Of a DNA stretch of 64,000 nt, positions 26,724 through 35,791 are shown in pieces. This DNA is from Sulfomarinibacter sp963741385 (GTDB taxonomy: Bacteria > Acidobacteriota > Thermoanaerobaculia > Thermoanaerobaculales > Sulfomarinibacteraceae), in assembly GCA_963741385.1 (NCBI GenBank), contig CAVUHO010000014.1:496001-560000 (forward strand), read 5' to 3'. The notes beneath the pieces were generated by a model. The model was not told the DNA's origin. It saw nothing but the letters and a program-made list of their open reading frames with translations, and did not search any database. Numbering within the stretch: the first letter of the stretch is position 1; each line of letters begins with the position of its first letter. The position numbers and the translations under genes are program-made.

Positions 26724-29700
26724 CCGTGACGTCAACAAGCTTCTGACCTCCCTTCAAGAACGCGCCAAGGAGCTCAACTGCCTCTACGAGGTAGAGCAGA
26801 TCCTCGCCCGGCTCGACCTCCCGCTGGAGGACGCCTTCCAGCAGGTCGTCGCGGTCATCCCGCCGGGCTGGCAATACCCGGATGTCTGCCGGGCGATGAT
26901 CGAACACGACGGCAGGGTCTACGCGATTGAGAAGTTCCCCCCTACGCCCTGGGTGCAATCGAGCGATATCGTGGTTCAGGGCGCCGTGGTCGGCGGTCTC
27001 AGCGTCTGGTACACCGAGGAGCGACCCAAGGAGGACATCGGTCCGTTTTTGAACGAAGAGGGTCGACTCATCCGAACCATCGCCGAGCGCCTCGGCCAGA
27101 GCATCCTCTTTCACAGGATGTACCAGACGCGGTTGAAATGGGAGGAGGCCAACCGCGAGCTCGCAGCGGAGAAGGAAGATCGTTGGCGGGCGCCCATCGA
27201 ACTGCTCCGGCGTTCCGATCGCGAACTCTATCTGCGCATCGCCCGCAAGATGGTCAACCACCTGTGTTGGGCCGGCGTCGAAGGCGCCCAGGAGTTACTG
27301 CAGGAAATCTACGGTCTGCAGGACGACGAGTCCCGCCGCGATCTGAATTTTCCGGCCCGTCCACGGACGGTCAACGAAGCGGTCCTGCTGTCCGGAAAGC
27401 CCTTCGAGCTGGCGCGGCGGTACCTCGGCTCCGATGTGGTGATCTCGCTGACCCAGCACTGGGTGATGGAGGACAAGGCCAGCTTTCTCCCCGCGGTCCT
27501 CAACAACCCGCGATCCTCGCTGTCGGAGGTGGCCGGCGCCGTACGCCGTTTCCACCACCTGCTCGCCGATGACTCCGAGCTGTCCGCAGCGACTCTCGAC
27601 CGTATCCACGTCGGGCTGATCCGCCGCTTCCTCACCGATCAGCTGAACTTCATCTCGGTGGCCAAGGAGTACATCCGGACCGAGGACTTCATCGACCTGA
27701 TCGACCGGGTCATCCAGTCGGACGCCAGCCACGGCAGGCTCGGCGGCAAGAGCGCCGGACTGTTCCTCGCCGAAGCCATCCTGCGCCGTGACGGGTCGGG
27801 AGATCGGCCGATCGGGGAGTTCAAAGTCCCGCGCAGTTGGTACGTCGCGTCCGAGGGCCTCATGAGATTCATCGAGTTCAACGATCTCGATGAAGTGCCG
27901 CAGCAGAAGTACCGCGAGACGTCGCAGGTTCGGCAAGAATTCCCCAACATCATCCAACTGTTCAAGAACTCGCGGTTCCCGCCGGAAATCGTCAAGGGTG
28001 TGTCGATGATTCTCGACGAGGCCGGTGACAAGCCCCTCATCGTGCGGTCGTCGAGCCTGCTCGAGGACCGCATGGGATCCGCCTTTTCCGGCAAGTACCG
28101 CAGCCTTTTCATCGCCAACCAGGGCACCAAGAACGAGCGCATGCGGGCCATCCTCGACGCCATGACGGAGGTCTACGCATCGGTCTTCGGTCCGGACCCG
28201 ATCGCCTACCGCCGCGAACGGGGGCTCCTCGATTTTCACGAGGAGATGGCGATCCTGGTCCAGGAGGTGGTCGGCACCCGTCTCGGCAACTACTATCTGC
28301 CGGCGGTGGCCGGGGTGGCGTTTTCCAACAACGAGTTCCGGTGGTCGCCCCGTATCCGGCGCTCGGACGGACTCATCCGGATGGTCCCGGGCCTCGGGAC
28401 TCGCGCGGTCGACCGGGTCGGCGACGATTACCCGATCCTCGCCGTACCGGGCCAACCGGGGCTTCGAGTCAACACGACGATCGACGAGGTCATCCGCTAC
28501 TCGCCTCGATCCGTCGATGTCATCAACCTCGAGACCAACTCCTTCGAGACGGTCGAACTCAGCGAGTTGCTGCGCTTGCACGGCAGCGCTTTCCCGGCGT
28601 TCGAGAACGTCTTTTCGGTCCTCAAGGACGATGTGCTCCACAAACCGGTCAAGCTCCTCGTCGACCCCGCCCGGGACACCCTCGTGGCCGACCTCGGGGG
28701 GTTGGTCGGATCGACTCCGTTTGTCCAACACGTGGGCAACATCCTCCGCATCCTCGAAGCGGCGCTCGGGACGCCGGTGGATATCGAATTCGCTCACGAC
28801 GGGCGCGACTTCTACCTGCTGCAGTGCCGCCCGCAGAGCTTTGCCGCCGAGGACGCACCGGCGCCGATCCCCAAGGACGTGTCGGAGGCGGACACGCTGT
28901 TTGCGGCCCACCGATACGTCTCCAACGGCCGGGTGCCGGACATCACCCACGTGGTGTACGTGAACCCGGAAAGCTACGCCCGCCTCCGCAGCCGCTCCGA
29001 CCTCGTGGCGGTGGGTGAAGCGGTCGGCAAGCTCAACAAGTTGCTTCCCAAACGCCAGTTCATCCTCATGGGTCCGGGACGGTGGGGCAGCCGCGGCGAT
29101 ATCCGGCTCGGCGTGAATGTCAGCTACTCCGATATCAACAACACCGCGATGCTGATCGAAATCGCTCGCCAGACCGGCGACTACCTGCCCGATCTGAGCT
29201 TCGGGACCCACTTCTTTCAGGACCTCGTCGAATCGGAGATCCGCTACCTGCCGCTCTATCCGGATGCCGACAGCATGCTCAACCAACGCCTTCTCCACGC
29301 TTCTCCAAACCTCCTCGTCGCCATGCTGCCGGAATACGCGCACCTTGCCGACACGATCCGTGTCGTCGACATTCCCAGCGCCAGCGGCGGGCGCGTGCTG
29401 CGGGTACTCATGAACTCCGACCTCGATGAGGCCATCGGAATGCTCGCCTCTCCGGGAGAACGCGCGGGCGAAATAACCCCGGGGAGCGAGGGGAAGACTT
29501 CAACCAACGCGGAGACCTTTTGGAGGTGGCGGATGCAGATGGCCGAGCACATCGCCTCCGAGCTCGACCCGGACCGCTTCGGCGTCGCCGCGATGTACGT
29601 GATCGGCAGCACCAAGAATGCCAGTGCGGGGCCCGCAAGCGACATCGACCTCCTGCTCCACCACCGGGGTACGCCGCACCAACGGCACGATCTCGAGATC

Positions 29701-29892
29701 TGGCTGCAGGGGTGGAGTCTCGCCCTCGGCAGGGTGAACTATCTCCGGACCGGTTACGCGAACCCCGAGTTGCTGGATGTGCACATCATCACCGACATCG
29801 ACATCGAACAACGGACCTCGTTTGCCGTCAAGATCGGCGCCGTCACCGACGCCGCGCTCAATCTGCCCCTCGGGTCCCGCACTCGGAATTGA
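26716..29892 (+). CDS. GAF-like / ATP-grasp / nucleotidyltransferase fusion
   Basis: 1058 residues, overlapping the preceding gene by 8 bases. Residues about 1-145 form a predicted helix plus a GAF-like sensory domain (PPGWQYPDVCRAMIEHDGRV). Residues about 150-330 are helical with no assigned family. From about 335 comes the PPDK_N region: HGRLGGKSAGLFL, VRSSSLLEDRMGSAFSGKY, HEEMAILVQEVVG and LLQCRPQSF. The paralogue module follows (FILMGPGRWGSRGDIRLG, FGTHFFQDL). The last ~120 residues are a Pol-beta-type nucleotidyltransferase: YVIGSTKNASAGPASDIDLLL-like motif with both acidic residues of DxD, and a third Asp in LLDVHIITD. Such domains adenylylate or uridylylate proteins, as in GlnD and GlnE, or modify small molecules. 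No phosphohistidine or PEP domain. Probably a signalling enzyme; target unknown. Confidence 0.8.
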   Translation: MTDRDVNKLLTSLQERAKELNCLYEVEQILARLDLPLEDAFQQVVAVIPPGWQYPDVCRAMIEHDGRVYAIEKFPPTPWVQSSDIVVQGAVVGGLSVWYTEERPKEDIGPFLNEEGRLIRTIAERLGQSILFHRMYQTRLKWEEANRELAAEKEDRWRAPIELLRRSDRELYLRIARKMVNHLCWAGVEGAQELLQEIYGLQDDESRRDLNFPARPRTVNEAVLLSGKPFELARRYLGSDVVISLTQHWVMEDKASFLPAVLNNPRSSLSEVAGAVRRFHHLLADDSELSAATLDRIHVGLIRRFLTDQLNFISVAKEYIRTEDFIDLIDRVIQSDASHGRLGGKSAGLFLAEAILRRDGSGDRPIGEFKVPRSWYVASEGLMRFIEFNDLDEVPQQKYRETSQVRQEFPNIIQLFKNSRFPPEIVKGVSMILDEAGDKPLIVRSSSLLEDRMGSAFSGKYRSLFIANQGTKNERMRAILDAMTEVYASVFGPDPIAYRRERGLLDFHEEMAILVQEVVGTRLGNYYLPAVAGVAFSNNEFRWSPRIRRSDGLIRMVPGLGTRAVDRVGDDYPILAVPGQPGLRVNTTIDEVIRYSPRSVDVINLETNSFETVELSELLRLHGSAFPAFENVFSVLKDDVLHKPVKLLVDPARDTLVADLGGLVGSTPFVQHVGNILRILEAALGTPVDIEFAHDGRDFYLLQCRPQSFAAEDAPAPIPKDVSEADTLFAAHRYVSNGRVPDITHVVYVNPESYARLRSRSDLVAVGEAVGKLNKLLPKRQFILMGPGRWGSRGDIRLGVNVSYSDINNTAMLIEIARQTGDYLPDLSFGTHFFQDLVESEIRYLPLYPDADSMLNQRLLHASPNLLVAMLPEYAHLADTIRVVDIPSASGGRVLRVLMNSDLDEAIGMLASPGERAGEITPGSEGKTSTNAETFWRWRMQMAEHIASELDPDRFGVAAMYVIGSTKNASAGPASDIDLLLHHRGTPHQRHDLEIWLQGWSLALGRVNYLRTGYANPELLDVHIITDIDIEQRTSFAVKIGAVTDAALNLPLGSRTRN

Positions 29893-29893
29893 G

Positions 29894-30790
29894 CTACACC
29901 AGCTCCCTCGAGGCGGAATCCAGGTCGTCGAGGTCGAACCGCACGAGAGCCAATTCCGGACCGTCGTGGGCGGCCGTCAGGCAGTGGGTGCGGCCGATCG
30001 TAACGCGCCATGTACCGGTGATCCGGGGCGCCTCGTGGATGTGGCCGTGGAGTGTGACTCGTGGCTGGTGCCTCTCGATGAAGCGCTGTATCGCGATGCT
30101 GCCCACGTGAACGTCCACCGGCACATGATCGACCATTCGGCCGTCGAGCGCCGCCCGGTCGAGAGACGTCCCGTACGGCGGCGAATGAAAGAGCACAATG
30201 GTGTCGTCAAAATCATGGCCGTCGGCAAGGCGTTCGAGGTCGCTCGCGATGGTCCCGAAGCGCACGCTGTCCGGGTTCACGGGGACCGTTCTCACGCCCC
30301 GCTCTGGTGACACGCACCCGGGGTCGGTAAAGCGCGAGACGTCATAACGTTCCCAGTCCTTGAGTTGGAACGGCGTCGGCGGCACATGGGAATAGCCGAG
30401 CACCTGAAAGGCGCCGACTGCGCCCCACTGCTCGTGGCTGTACACCCACAACCCTTGATCGTCTCCTTCGATGAACGCCGGTTCGCTGGCCCGGTCATCG
30501 TCATTGCCGAGGATCAGAAAGACCCGGGGATAGCCCGTTCCCATCGCCGATCGGAGCCTGCAAAACCCGGAGGCGAGCACGTCAGAGATGAAATCCCCGG
30601 CGCCGAGGGCCGCGGTTCGCAGGTGGGGCAAGAGATCCCCGCCGACAAAGACCGCCGCGGGACGCTCGGTCTCGATCGCGGAGTACAGCTTCCGATAGCG
30701 CTCAACACTGCCGTGCAGATCCGAAACGAACACACAGCGGGTGCTGGTCACCTCGGGTAGCGGTTGCTCAGTCCGACGCGCAGGCGTCAC
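29894..30790 (-). CDS. Calcineurin-like metallophosphoesterase
   Basis: 298 residues from GTG 30790. All five family motifs appear in order: SDLHG, GGDLLPH, GNDDD, FHSPPYG and HGHIHE, which supply the ligands for two metal ions. No signal peptide, so cytoplasmic. GNDDD in place of GNHD is a variation seen in several bacterial subfamilies. The substrate cannot be told from sequence. The start overlaps the stop of the upstream PilZ-like/AMIN gene (GTGA), which indicates translational coupling, and the stop is one base from the convergent ATP-grasp gene. Confidence 0.85.
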   Translation of the reverse strand: MTPARRTEQPLPEVTSTRCVFVSDLHGSVERYRKLYSAIETERPAAVFVGGDLLPHLRTAALGAGDFISDVLASGFCRLRSAMGTGYPRVFLILGNDDDRASEPAFIEGDDQGLWVYSHEQWGAVGAFQVLGYSHVPPTPFQLKDWERYDVSRFTDPGCVSPERGVRTVPVNPDSVRFGTIASDLERLADGHDFDDTIVLFHSPPYGTSLDRAALDGRMVDHVPVDVHVGSIAIQRFIERHQPRVTLHGHIHEAPRITGTWRVTIGRTHCLTAAHDGPELALVRFDLDDLDSASRELV

Positions 30791-32352
30791 TTTCTTCCGA
30801 CGGTCAGACGGATCGTGTCACCCTGCACGCTGGTGTCGAGCAGGAACACGTCGTCGCCGGCGAGATCGAGGACGATGTACAGGGCGGGCGGGCTGTCCTC
30901 CGGGTGATACCCGATACGTACCCGCTCGACCTCCCGGGATCCGACACCGATCTCGTTGGGTTTGAAGGGGTTTTCGATGTGTGAAACGCTCACCCAGACC
31001 CGCATGGGATCTTCGAGCCGCAAGGAACGAATGAACGAGGAATCGAACTCTCCGTTGCCGCGGATGGTGACGGTCGTGACGCCGCCCTGGGTGTCCGCGG
31101 CCACGTTCACCACCTGCGACGCCCGCACCTGAGCCACCGCCGGCGCCTGAGCTTCGGGAGGGCGTTCGGTCACGAATGTCTTGTTCGGTGAAGGCTCGCT
31201 GGTTTCGTTCGGAACACCGCCACCGGATTCCCGGGGCGCCCCTGCATCCGTCGGCTCCGAGCCTGTTTCAGAGTCCATGGCGGCGGCAACCCTCGCCGCC
31301 GTCTCAGCCGCCAATCTGGCGGCGGTATCCGACGCGGTTTCAGCGGGTGTTTCGGACGAGGTCTCCAGTTCCGGCTCAGGGGATTCCATATCGGCGTCGT
31401 CTTCGATCAGGGCAACACCTACCTCGGCAACTTCTGCGGCCGCTGGTGGCGGCTGGACCGCCTCCAAGTCGTCCTTTTTCAGCCAGAAGGACCACACCAT
31501 CACGACCGCGGCGACCAGGACGAGGGCCGCCGTCACGATCAGCCCGAGACGGAGATCGCGCGGGGGTTTTTCACTTGCCCGGGGCTCCATCGCCATCTGC
31601 TGGTACGACCCGTTCTCAGGGAGATGCGGAGTGGTGTCCTTTTCTCCGTTGTCGAAGATCATGTCGACGTCGAAATCGTTGGCTGCTGACTTGGAGGGAA
31701 AGCTGAATTTCTCCGAGCTGCGCGGCGCGGCAGCCGGGGGCTCCGAAGTGTTTCCGAAATCGAAACTGGGCCGGCCGGTCGACGGACCCGACAACCAGTC
31801 GGGAAGGGCTCCGTCATCGGAGGAAAGCGACGGCGGGTCCTCGGGATCGGGGGGCAGCGGGAGATTGCGCGGCATCGGAGGCACGCTGTCGATAATGGAC
31901 GGCGCCGGTCCGGCAATTCCGCCCAGCGAATCGGTCGGAATCTCGCCCGCCCGGCTCCCGCGAAGGCCGACATCGAAGGGATCGCCGCCGGTCGCGATAT
32001 GAAAATCGACCAACTCGTCGATCACCGCCTTGCTCTGTTTGCCGACTTCACCGAAACGCAGGGCCATCCCCGGCACCAGATCCGGGTTGCCTTCCGGTTC
32101 GATGCTCCACGCCACAACCGCAGTGCCGTGAGCGAGTATGAAATCCTCGGGCATCACGAACTTGAACTTGACTGCGGTGCCCCGCGGCAGGGGCCGGTCG
32201 GAACGAGCAAAAAAACCGTCATAGTTCAGATAGGGCGCCATCTCCTCGCGAAACCGCCGCAGGGTCGCAAATTCCAGTTCGACACACGGAAGGCCGTCGC
32301 CAGGCCCGCCTGGTCGATCCGGTTCGTCATAGAGGCTGTTTTCGTCTGTCAT
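30787..32352 (-). CDS. PilZ-like, single-pass membrane protein with C-terminal AMIN-type domain
   Basis: 521 residues from ATG 32352 (GGAAGG upstream). Residues about 15-115 look like a PilZ-type domain of the kind found in Myxococcus-like proteins (LEFATLRRFREEMAPYLNYDG, then GMALRFGEV). A low-complexity acidic/Pro-rich linker follows (about 130-260), then one transmembrane helix (about 267-291), an Ala/Glu/Thr-rich stretch, and a C-terminal domain from about 415 (VTTVTIRGNGEFDSSF, VERVRIGYHPE, LYIVLDLAGD) that matches the AMIN fold of PilQ and AmiC, which binds peptidoglycan or secretin complexes. It could link a cytoplasmic c-di-GMP-type or type-IV-pilus signal to the envelope. The RxxxR motif of canonical c-di-GMP-binding PilZ is not evident. 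Confidence 0.65.
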   Translation of the reverse strand: MTDENSLYDEPDRPGGPGDGLPCVELEFATLRRFREEMAPYLNYDGFFARSDRPLPRGTAVKFKFVMPEDFILAHGTAVVAWSIEPEGNPDLVPGMALRFGEVGKQSKAVIDELVDFHIATGGDPFDVGLRGSRAGEIPTDSLGGIAGPAPSIIDSVPPMPRNLPLPPDPEDPPSLSSDDGALPDWLSGPSTGRPSFDFGNTSEPPAAAPRSSEKFSFPSKSAANDFDVDMIFDNGEKDTTPHLPENGSYQQMAMEPRASEKPPRDLRLGLIVTAALVLVAAVVMVWSFWLKKDDLEAVQPPPAAAEVAEVGVALIEDDADMESPEPELETSSETPAETASDTAARLAAETAARVAAAMDSETGSEPTDAGAPRESGGGVPNETSEPSPNKTFVTERPPEAQAPAVAQVRASQVVNVAADTQGGVTTVTIRGNGEFDSSFIRSLRLEDPMRVWVSVSHIENPFKPNEIGVGSREVERVRIGYHPEDSPPALYIVLDLAGDDVFLLDTSVQGDTIRLTVGRK

Positions 32353-32548
32353 TCCAAGCCTTCCGCGAGCCCCGCCCACAATATCGAAGTCCGATCTCGA
32401 GCGGACGTTGACTCAATAATACGGTTCGGCGCCTCCCACGTCCACAGGTTCGTCGGCCAGCCGCCTCTCGAGCCCCGCTGGGAGACCCCGCTTCCAGCTG
32501 TCGAGACATCTCCAGGGCCCGCCTTGCGGTAGTATGGATGCGCTGCCG

Positions 32549-33292
32549 ATGAACGCTCGAGCCGTCACCCTCGTCATTGCTCTCACATTGGCCATGCCTT
32601 TCCGCCTTGCGGCCGACGACGCCATGCGGACGGTTGAGGTCTATGACGGGCTGGTGACGCTCGAAGTGCCGGAACCCTGGAATGAGATCCCACCCGATGT
32701 CCTGGAGTTCTTCAGTCTTCAATCGGCCGAGGACAGCGGCGGTCTGATGGTCGAGATCTACCAGCACGGATTCCGGCCCGGTGATCCGGAGGCGGACTTC
32801 GCGCCGCCCCAGATCCTGATCCAGATCAAGGAGAGCGGACGGCTGGACTCCCGGCAGTTTCTCCACCTGCCTCCGATCGAGGTCGTCCGCGACCATGGAG
32901 CCGCCGAACTCGACGAACGAAAGGGTCCGCTTCTGGAGAAGCTCCGCCTCAACGAGGTTTTTTTCGACCGGGAGAACTTCTCGATCCACATCGCCACCAC
33001 GCTCGATCTGAAATTCGAGGGCAAGGTCCTCGTGACGTCGGTCTCCTTCCTCACCGAACGCGGCGTATTCACGGTCCACTGTTACGCGCTGATCTCACAG
33101 CATGTGGCCATGAAGCCGGTGTTCGACCGGATCCTCCAAAGCGTAAAGATCGACGACTCGATTCGTTATCGCCCGCGCCTCAGCGACCGGCTGCCGCCAC
33201 GACCGGCCCTCATCTCGTATACCATCGCGTTCGTGCTGGCGATCCTGGCCCTGGTGGTCCATCTCATCCAGCGCCGGCGCCGCACCACGTGA
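32549..33292 (+). CDS. Secreted or membrane protein of unknown function
   Basis: 247 residues from ATG 32549. It has an N-terminal signal (AVTLVIALTLAMPFRLAADD), an extracytoplasmic domain of about 185 residues (DGLVTLEVPEPWNEIPPDVLEFF) and a C-terminal membrane helix (SYTIAFVLAILALVVHLI) with a basic tail. The domain resembles PsbP/DUF1795-like proteins in its opening (beta strand, then EVPxxW), but this is weak. An earlier in-frame ATG at 32534 overlaps a TAGTAT -10-like box (32530-32535), so it is unlikely to be used. The stop overlaps the GTG of the helicase gene (GTGA), implying coupled translation. Confidence 0.65.
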   Translation: MNARAVTLVIALTLAMPFRLAADDAMRTVEVYDGLVTLEVPEPWNEIPPDVLEFFSLQSAEDSGGLMVEIYQHGFRPGDPEADFAPPQILIQIKESGRLDSRQFLHLPPIEVVRDHGAAELDERKGPLLEKLRLNEVFFDRENFSIHIATTLDLKFEGKVLVTSVSFLTERGVFTVHCYALISQHVAMKPVFDRILQSVKIDDSIRYRPRLSDRLPPRPALISYTIAFVLAILALVVHLIQRRRRTT

Positions 33293-35703
33293 CGGTCGTC
33301 TTCGATTCCGCCCGGCAGTCGATCCGCGCCGGGGTCGGCGACCTCGTGGCCGACCCGGCCCAACGTTCGATCGGCCTCTCCGGGAGCGGTCTTTCCCGCC
33401 TGTGGATCGGCTCCGAGCTCCACCGCCGGCTGCAGGCCGACCTCGAAGCCACCGAGCCGGGTTTCCAGAGCGAGGTCCCAACCGTGCTCGAGATCGACAT
33501 CGACGGTTGGACCGTCGAGATCTCAGGCCGGGCCGACGGCGTCGTGTTCGCCGGCGGTCGTGCGGTCAGGGTCGACGAGATCAAGAGCCTTCACTTCGCG
33601 GTCGACCTTCACAATCTGTACGCGGAGGAACGCCTCGAGAAGTTCAAGCGCCAGGTTTCCCTGTACGCCCTGATGATCTCGGAGCCGGAGCACCCGGCGG
33701 TCGCGCGGCTGATCCTGGTCGACATCGTGACCCAGGAGGAACAGACCGAAGACATCCCGTGGTCGGCTGACTCGGTCCGCGCATGGTTGCGCCAGCAGGT
33801 CCACCGTCTGATCGCGAGCGAGCGCCGGCGCAGCGCCCGGCTCGAAGAACTCAAGCAGGCCGCGGAGCGCATCCCCTTCCCTCACCTGGAACCGCGGCCG
33901 GTCCAACGTGAGATCGGCGATATGGTGGCCGAAGCATTGAGCGAAAACCGCCACCTCCTGCTGCGCGCGCCGACCGGCTGCGGCAAAACCGCGGCAGTCC
34001 TCCACCCTGCCGTCCGCTCCGCCCTCGGACGCGGGCACCGGGTCTTCTTTCTCACCGCCAAGACCCTCCAGCAGCGCATCGCGGTGGACACCGCCAGGGC
34101 GATGCAGGCAGGGATCTTCCGGAGCCTGCAACTGCGCGCGAAATCCAAGATGTGCGCCAACACCGAGATCATCTGCCACGAGGAATTCTGCCCCTATGCG
34201 CGGGAGTACGGGATCAAACTGGTGCGGAGCGGCCTCCTCAGAAACCTCCTCGATGCCGACGATCACCAGGACCCCGACCGCATCTTCGAAAGCGCCAAGG
34301 AACACACAGTGTGCCCCTTCGAGGTCAGCCTCGATCTTCTCCCGGACGTCGACCTCGTGGTGTGTGACTACAACTACGTCTTCGACCCCACCATCGGTCT
34401 TGGCGCGCTGGCCGGCGGCGACGCTCTGCGCGACGCCGTGCTGGTCATCGACGAGGCCCACAATCTCGTGGATCGCAGTCGCGAGTACTACTCCCCCCAG
34501 ATCTCGTGCGCGACCCTCGATCACGCCCGTAGTTTTCTCGAGAGCCGCTCGAATCCGGTCTTTGGCGAGCTCGCGGAACTCATCGACGAGCTGACCCGGG
34601 AGGTCAAAGGACGTGTCGGCGACAGTCTCGGCGATGAGGGGCCAGACGAGGGCCCGGCCGATCTGCGGCCAGACGCGATCTCCGATCTGCGGATCGCCTT
34701 CGACGGCGCGATGCTCAGCTATTTTCTCTACAAACGCGAACACGAGTTGTGGATCGCCGAAGACCCGGTCCTCGAGGTCTTTCTCGATTTGACGAGATTC
34801 CACCGCGTCCTGTCGTTGGGGGGTGATGAGTTCGTTCACATCGCCCAGCGCAACGGCCCCGGAGGCGCCACCCTGAGGATATTCTGTCGCGACGCATCGC
34901 GGTTTGTCGGTGAAGTGCTCGACGGCAGCGCGTCGGCCATCGCCATGTCGGCGACCCTCGAGCCTTTCGATTTCTACCGCGACCTGCTGGGCTTCGACGC
35001 CCACCGCACCGACGAACTCTACGTGCCATCGCCGTTCCCGCCCGAGAACCGCCTGGTGATCGCGATCACCGATGTCGACACCACCTACCGGCGGCGTGCC
35101 GCCCACTACGACCGCATCGCGTCGTGGATCGCCCGGTTGTCCCACCCCGCAGGCAACATCCTGACTCTGTTCCCGAGCTATGCGTTTCTCGAAGCGGTGC
35201 ACGACCGGCTGCCGCCGATGACCCACTCACTCATCGTGCAACGACCGGGTGTCACCGATGCCGAACAGCGCGAGATCCTCGCCGCTCTCGGCAACGGCAA
35301 CCCGCACCTCCTGCTGGCCGTCCTCGGCGGCATCTTCGCCGAAGGGGTGGACTACCCGGGCGACATGTTGTCGCAGGTGATCGTGGTGTCGCCGGGGCTG
35401 CCGCAATACAACCTCGAACGGGAGCTGCTCAAGGGCTACTACGACGAGTTCTACGAACACGGCTTCGCCTACGCCTATCTGATCCCCGGGCTGACCCGCG
35501 TCGTTCAGGCGGCGGGCCGCCTGCTGCGATCGGAAAACGACCGCGGAGTGATCGTCATCATGGGCCGGCGCTTTCTCGATCCCCGCTACGCCCGCCTGCT
35601 GCCGGAGGAGTGGACCCACGGCGATCCCACGAACCTGATCCACGACGACCCCGAGGCCGCGGTCCGCGAATTCTTCGCGGACCGCGACAATTCTCAATTT
35701 TGA
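33289..35703 (+). CDS. RecB-type nuclease fused to an XPD/DinG-family Fe-S helicase
   Basis: 804 residues from GTG 33289. The N-terminal ~210 residues are a PD-(D/E)XK nuclease of RecB type: GxxxH (G41-H45), D83 (GRADG), E97-x-K99 (VDEIKS) and QxxxY (Q122-Y126). The rest is a superfamily-2 helicase of the Rad3/XPD/DinG group: Walker A at 227-234 (APTGCGKT), DEAH at 388-391, four cysteines in the Fe-S position (C289, C296, C301, C342) and a C-terminal helicase domain with TLFPSYAFLEAVHD and VVQAAGRLLRSENDRG. All nuclease and helicase residues appear intact, so a DNA-repair role on branched or damaged DNA is likely. The last codons (NSQF) lie in the arm of a repeat element, so the original C-terminus may have been altered by it. 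Confidence 0.9.
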   Translation: MTVVFDSARQSIRAGVGDLVADPAQRSIGLSGSGLSRLWIGSELHRRLQADLEATEPGFQSEVPTVLEIDIDGWTVEISGRADGVVFAGGRAVRVDEIKSLHFAVDLHNLYAEERLEKFKRQVSLYALMISEPEHPAVARLILVDIVTQEEQTEDIPWSADSVRAWLRQQVHRLIASERRRSARLEELKQAAERIPFPHLEPRPVQREIGDMVAEALSENRHLLLRAPTGCGKTAAVLHPAVRSALGRGHRVFFLTAKTLQQRIAVDTARAMQAGIFRSLQLRAKSKMCANTEIICHEEFCPYAREYGIKLVRSGLLRNLLDADDHQDPDRIFESAKEHTVCPFEVSLDLLPDVDLVVCDYNYVFDPTIGLGALAGGDALRDAVLVIDEAHNLVDRSREYYSPQISCATLDHARSFLESRSNPVFGELAELIDELTREVKGRVGDSLGDEGPDEGPADLRPDAISDLRIAFDGAMLSYFLYKREHELWIAEDPVLEVFLDLTRFHRVLSLGGDEFVHIAQRNGPGGATLRIFCRDASRFVGEVLDGSASAIAMSATLEPFDFYRDLLGFDAHRTDELYVPSPFPPENRLVIAITDVDTTYRRRAAHYDRIASWIARLSHPAGNILTLFPSYAFLEAVHDRLPPMTHSLIVQRPGVTDAEQREILAALGNGNPHLLLAVLGGIFAEGVDYPGDMLSQVIVVSPGLPQYNLERELLKGYYDEFYEHGFAYAYLIPGLTRVVQAAGRLLRSENDRGVIVIMGRRFLDPRYARLLPEEWTHGDPTNLIHDDPEAAVREFFADRDNSQF

Positions 35704-35791
35704 ATTATGAATTTTGAATTCCCATCCGCACCTGCCAAGAGGGCCGGGATGTTGTGCTGTCATTCAAAATTCAAAATTCAAAATTAAGAAT
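35695..35791. repeat. Heptamer-armed inverted element, TTTTGAA type, overlapping the helicase stop
   Basis: The left arm (35695-35720) is CAATTTTGAATTATGAATTT-like; the right arm (35762-35791) is TTCAAAA units. The helicase stop codon TGA (35701-35703) is supplied by the left arm, and the right arm reaches the stop codon of the convergent aminopeptidase gene. Confidence 0.8.

Noticed and set aside
27295..29343. 682-codon minus-strand open frame opposite the GAF/ATP-grasp/NTase gene.
   Set aside because: Antisense shadow of a gene with recognisable motifs.
18885..29892. Annotation of the three ATP-grasp proteins as PEP synthase (ppsA) or pyruvate phosphate dikinase.
   Set aside because: The phosphohistidine motif and PEP-binding barrel are missing in all three.
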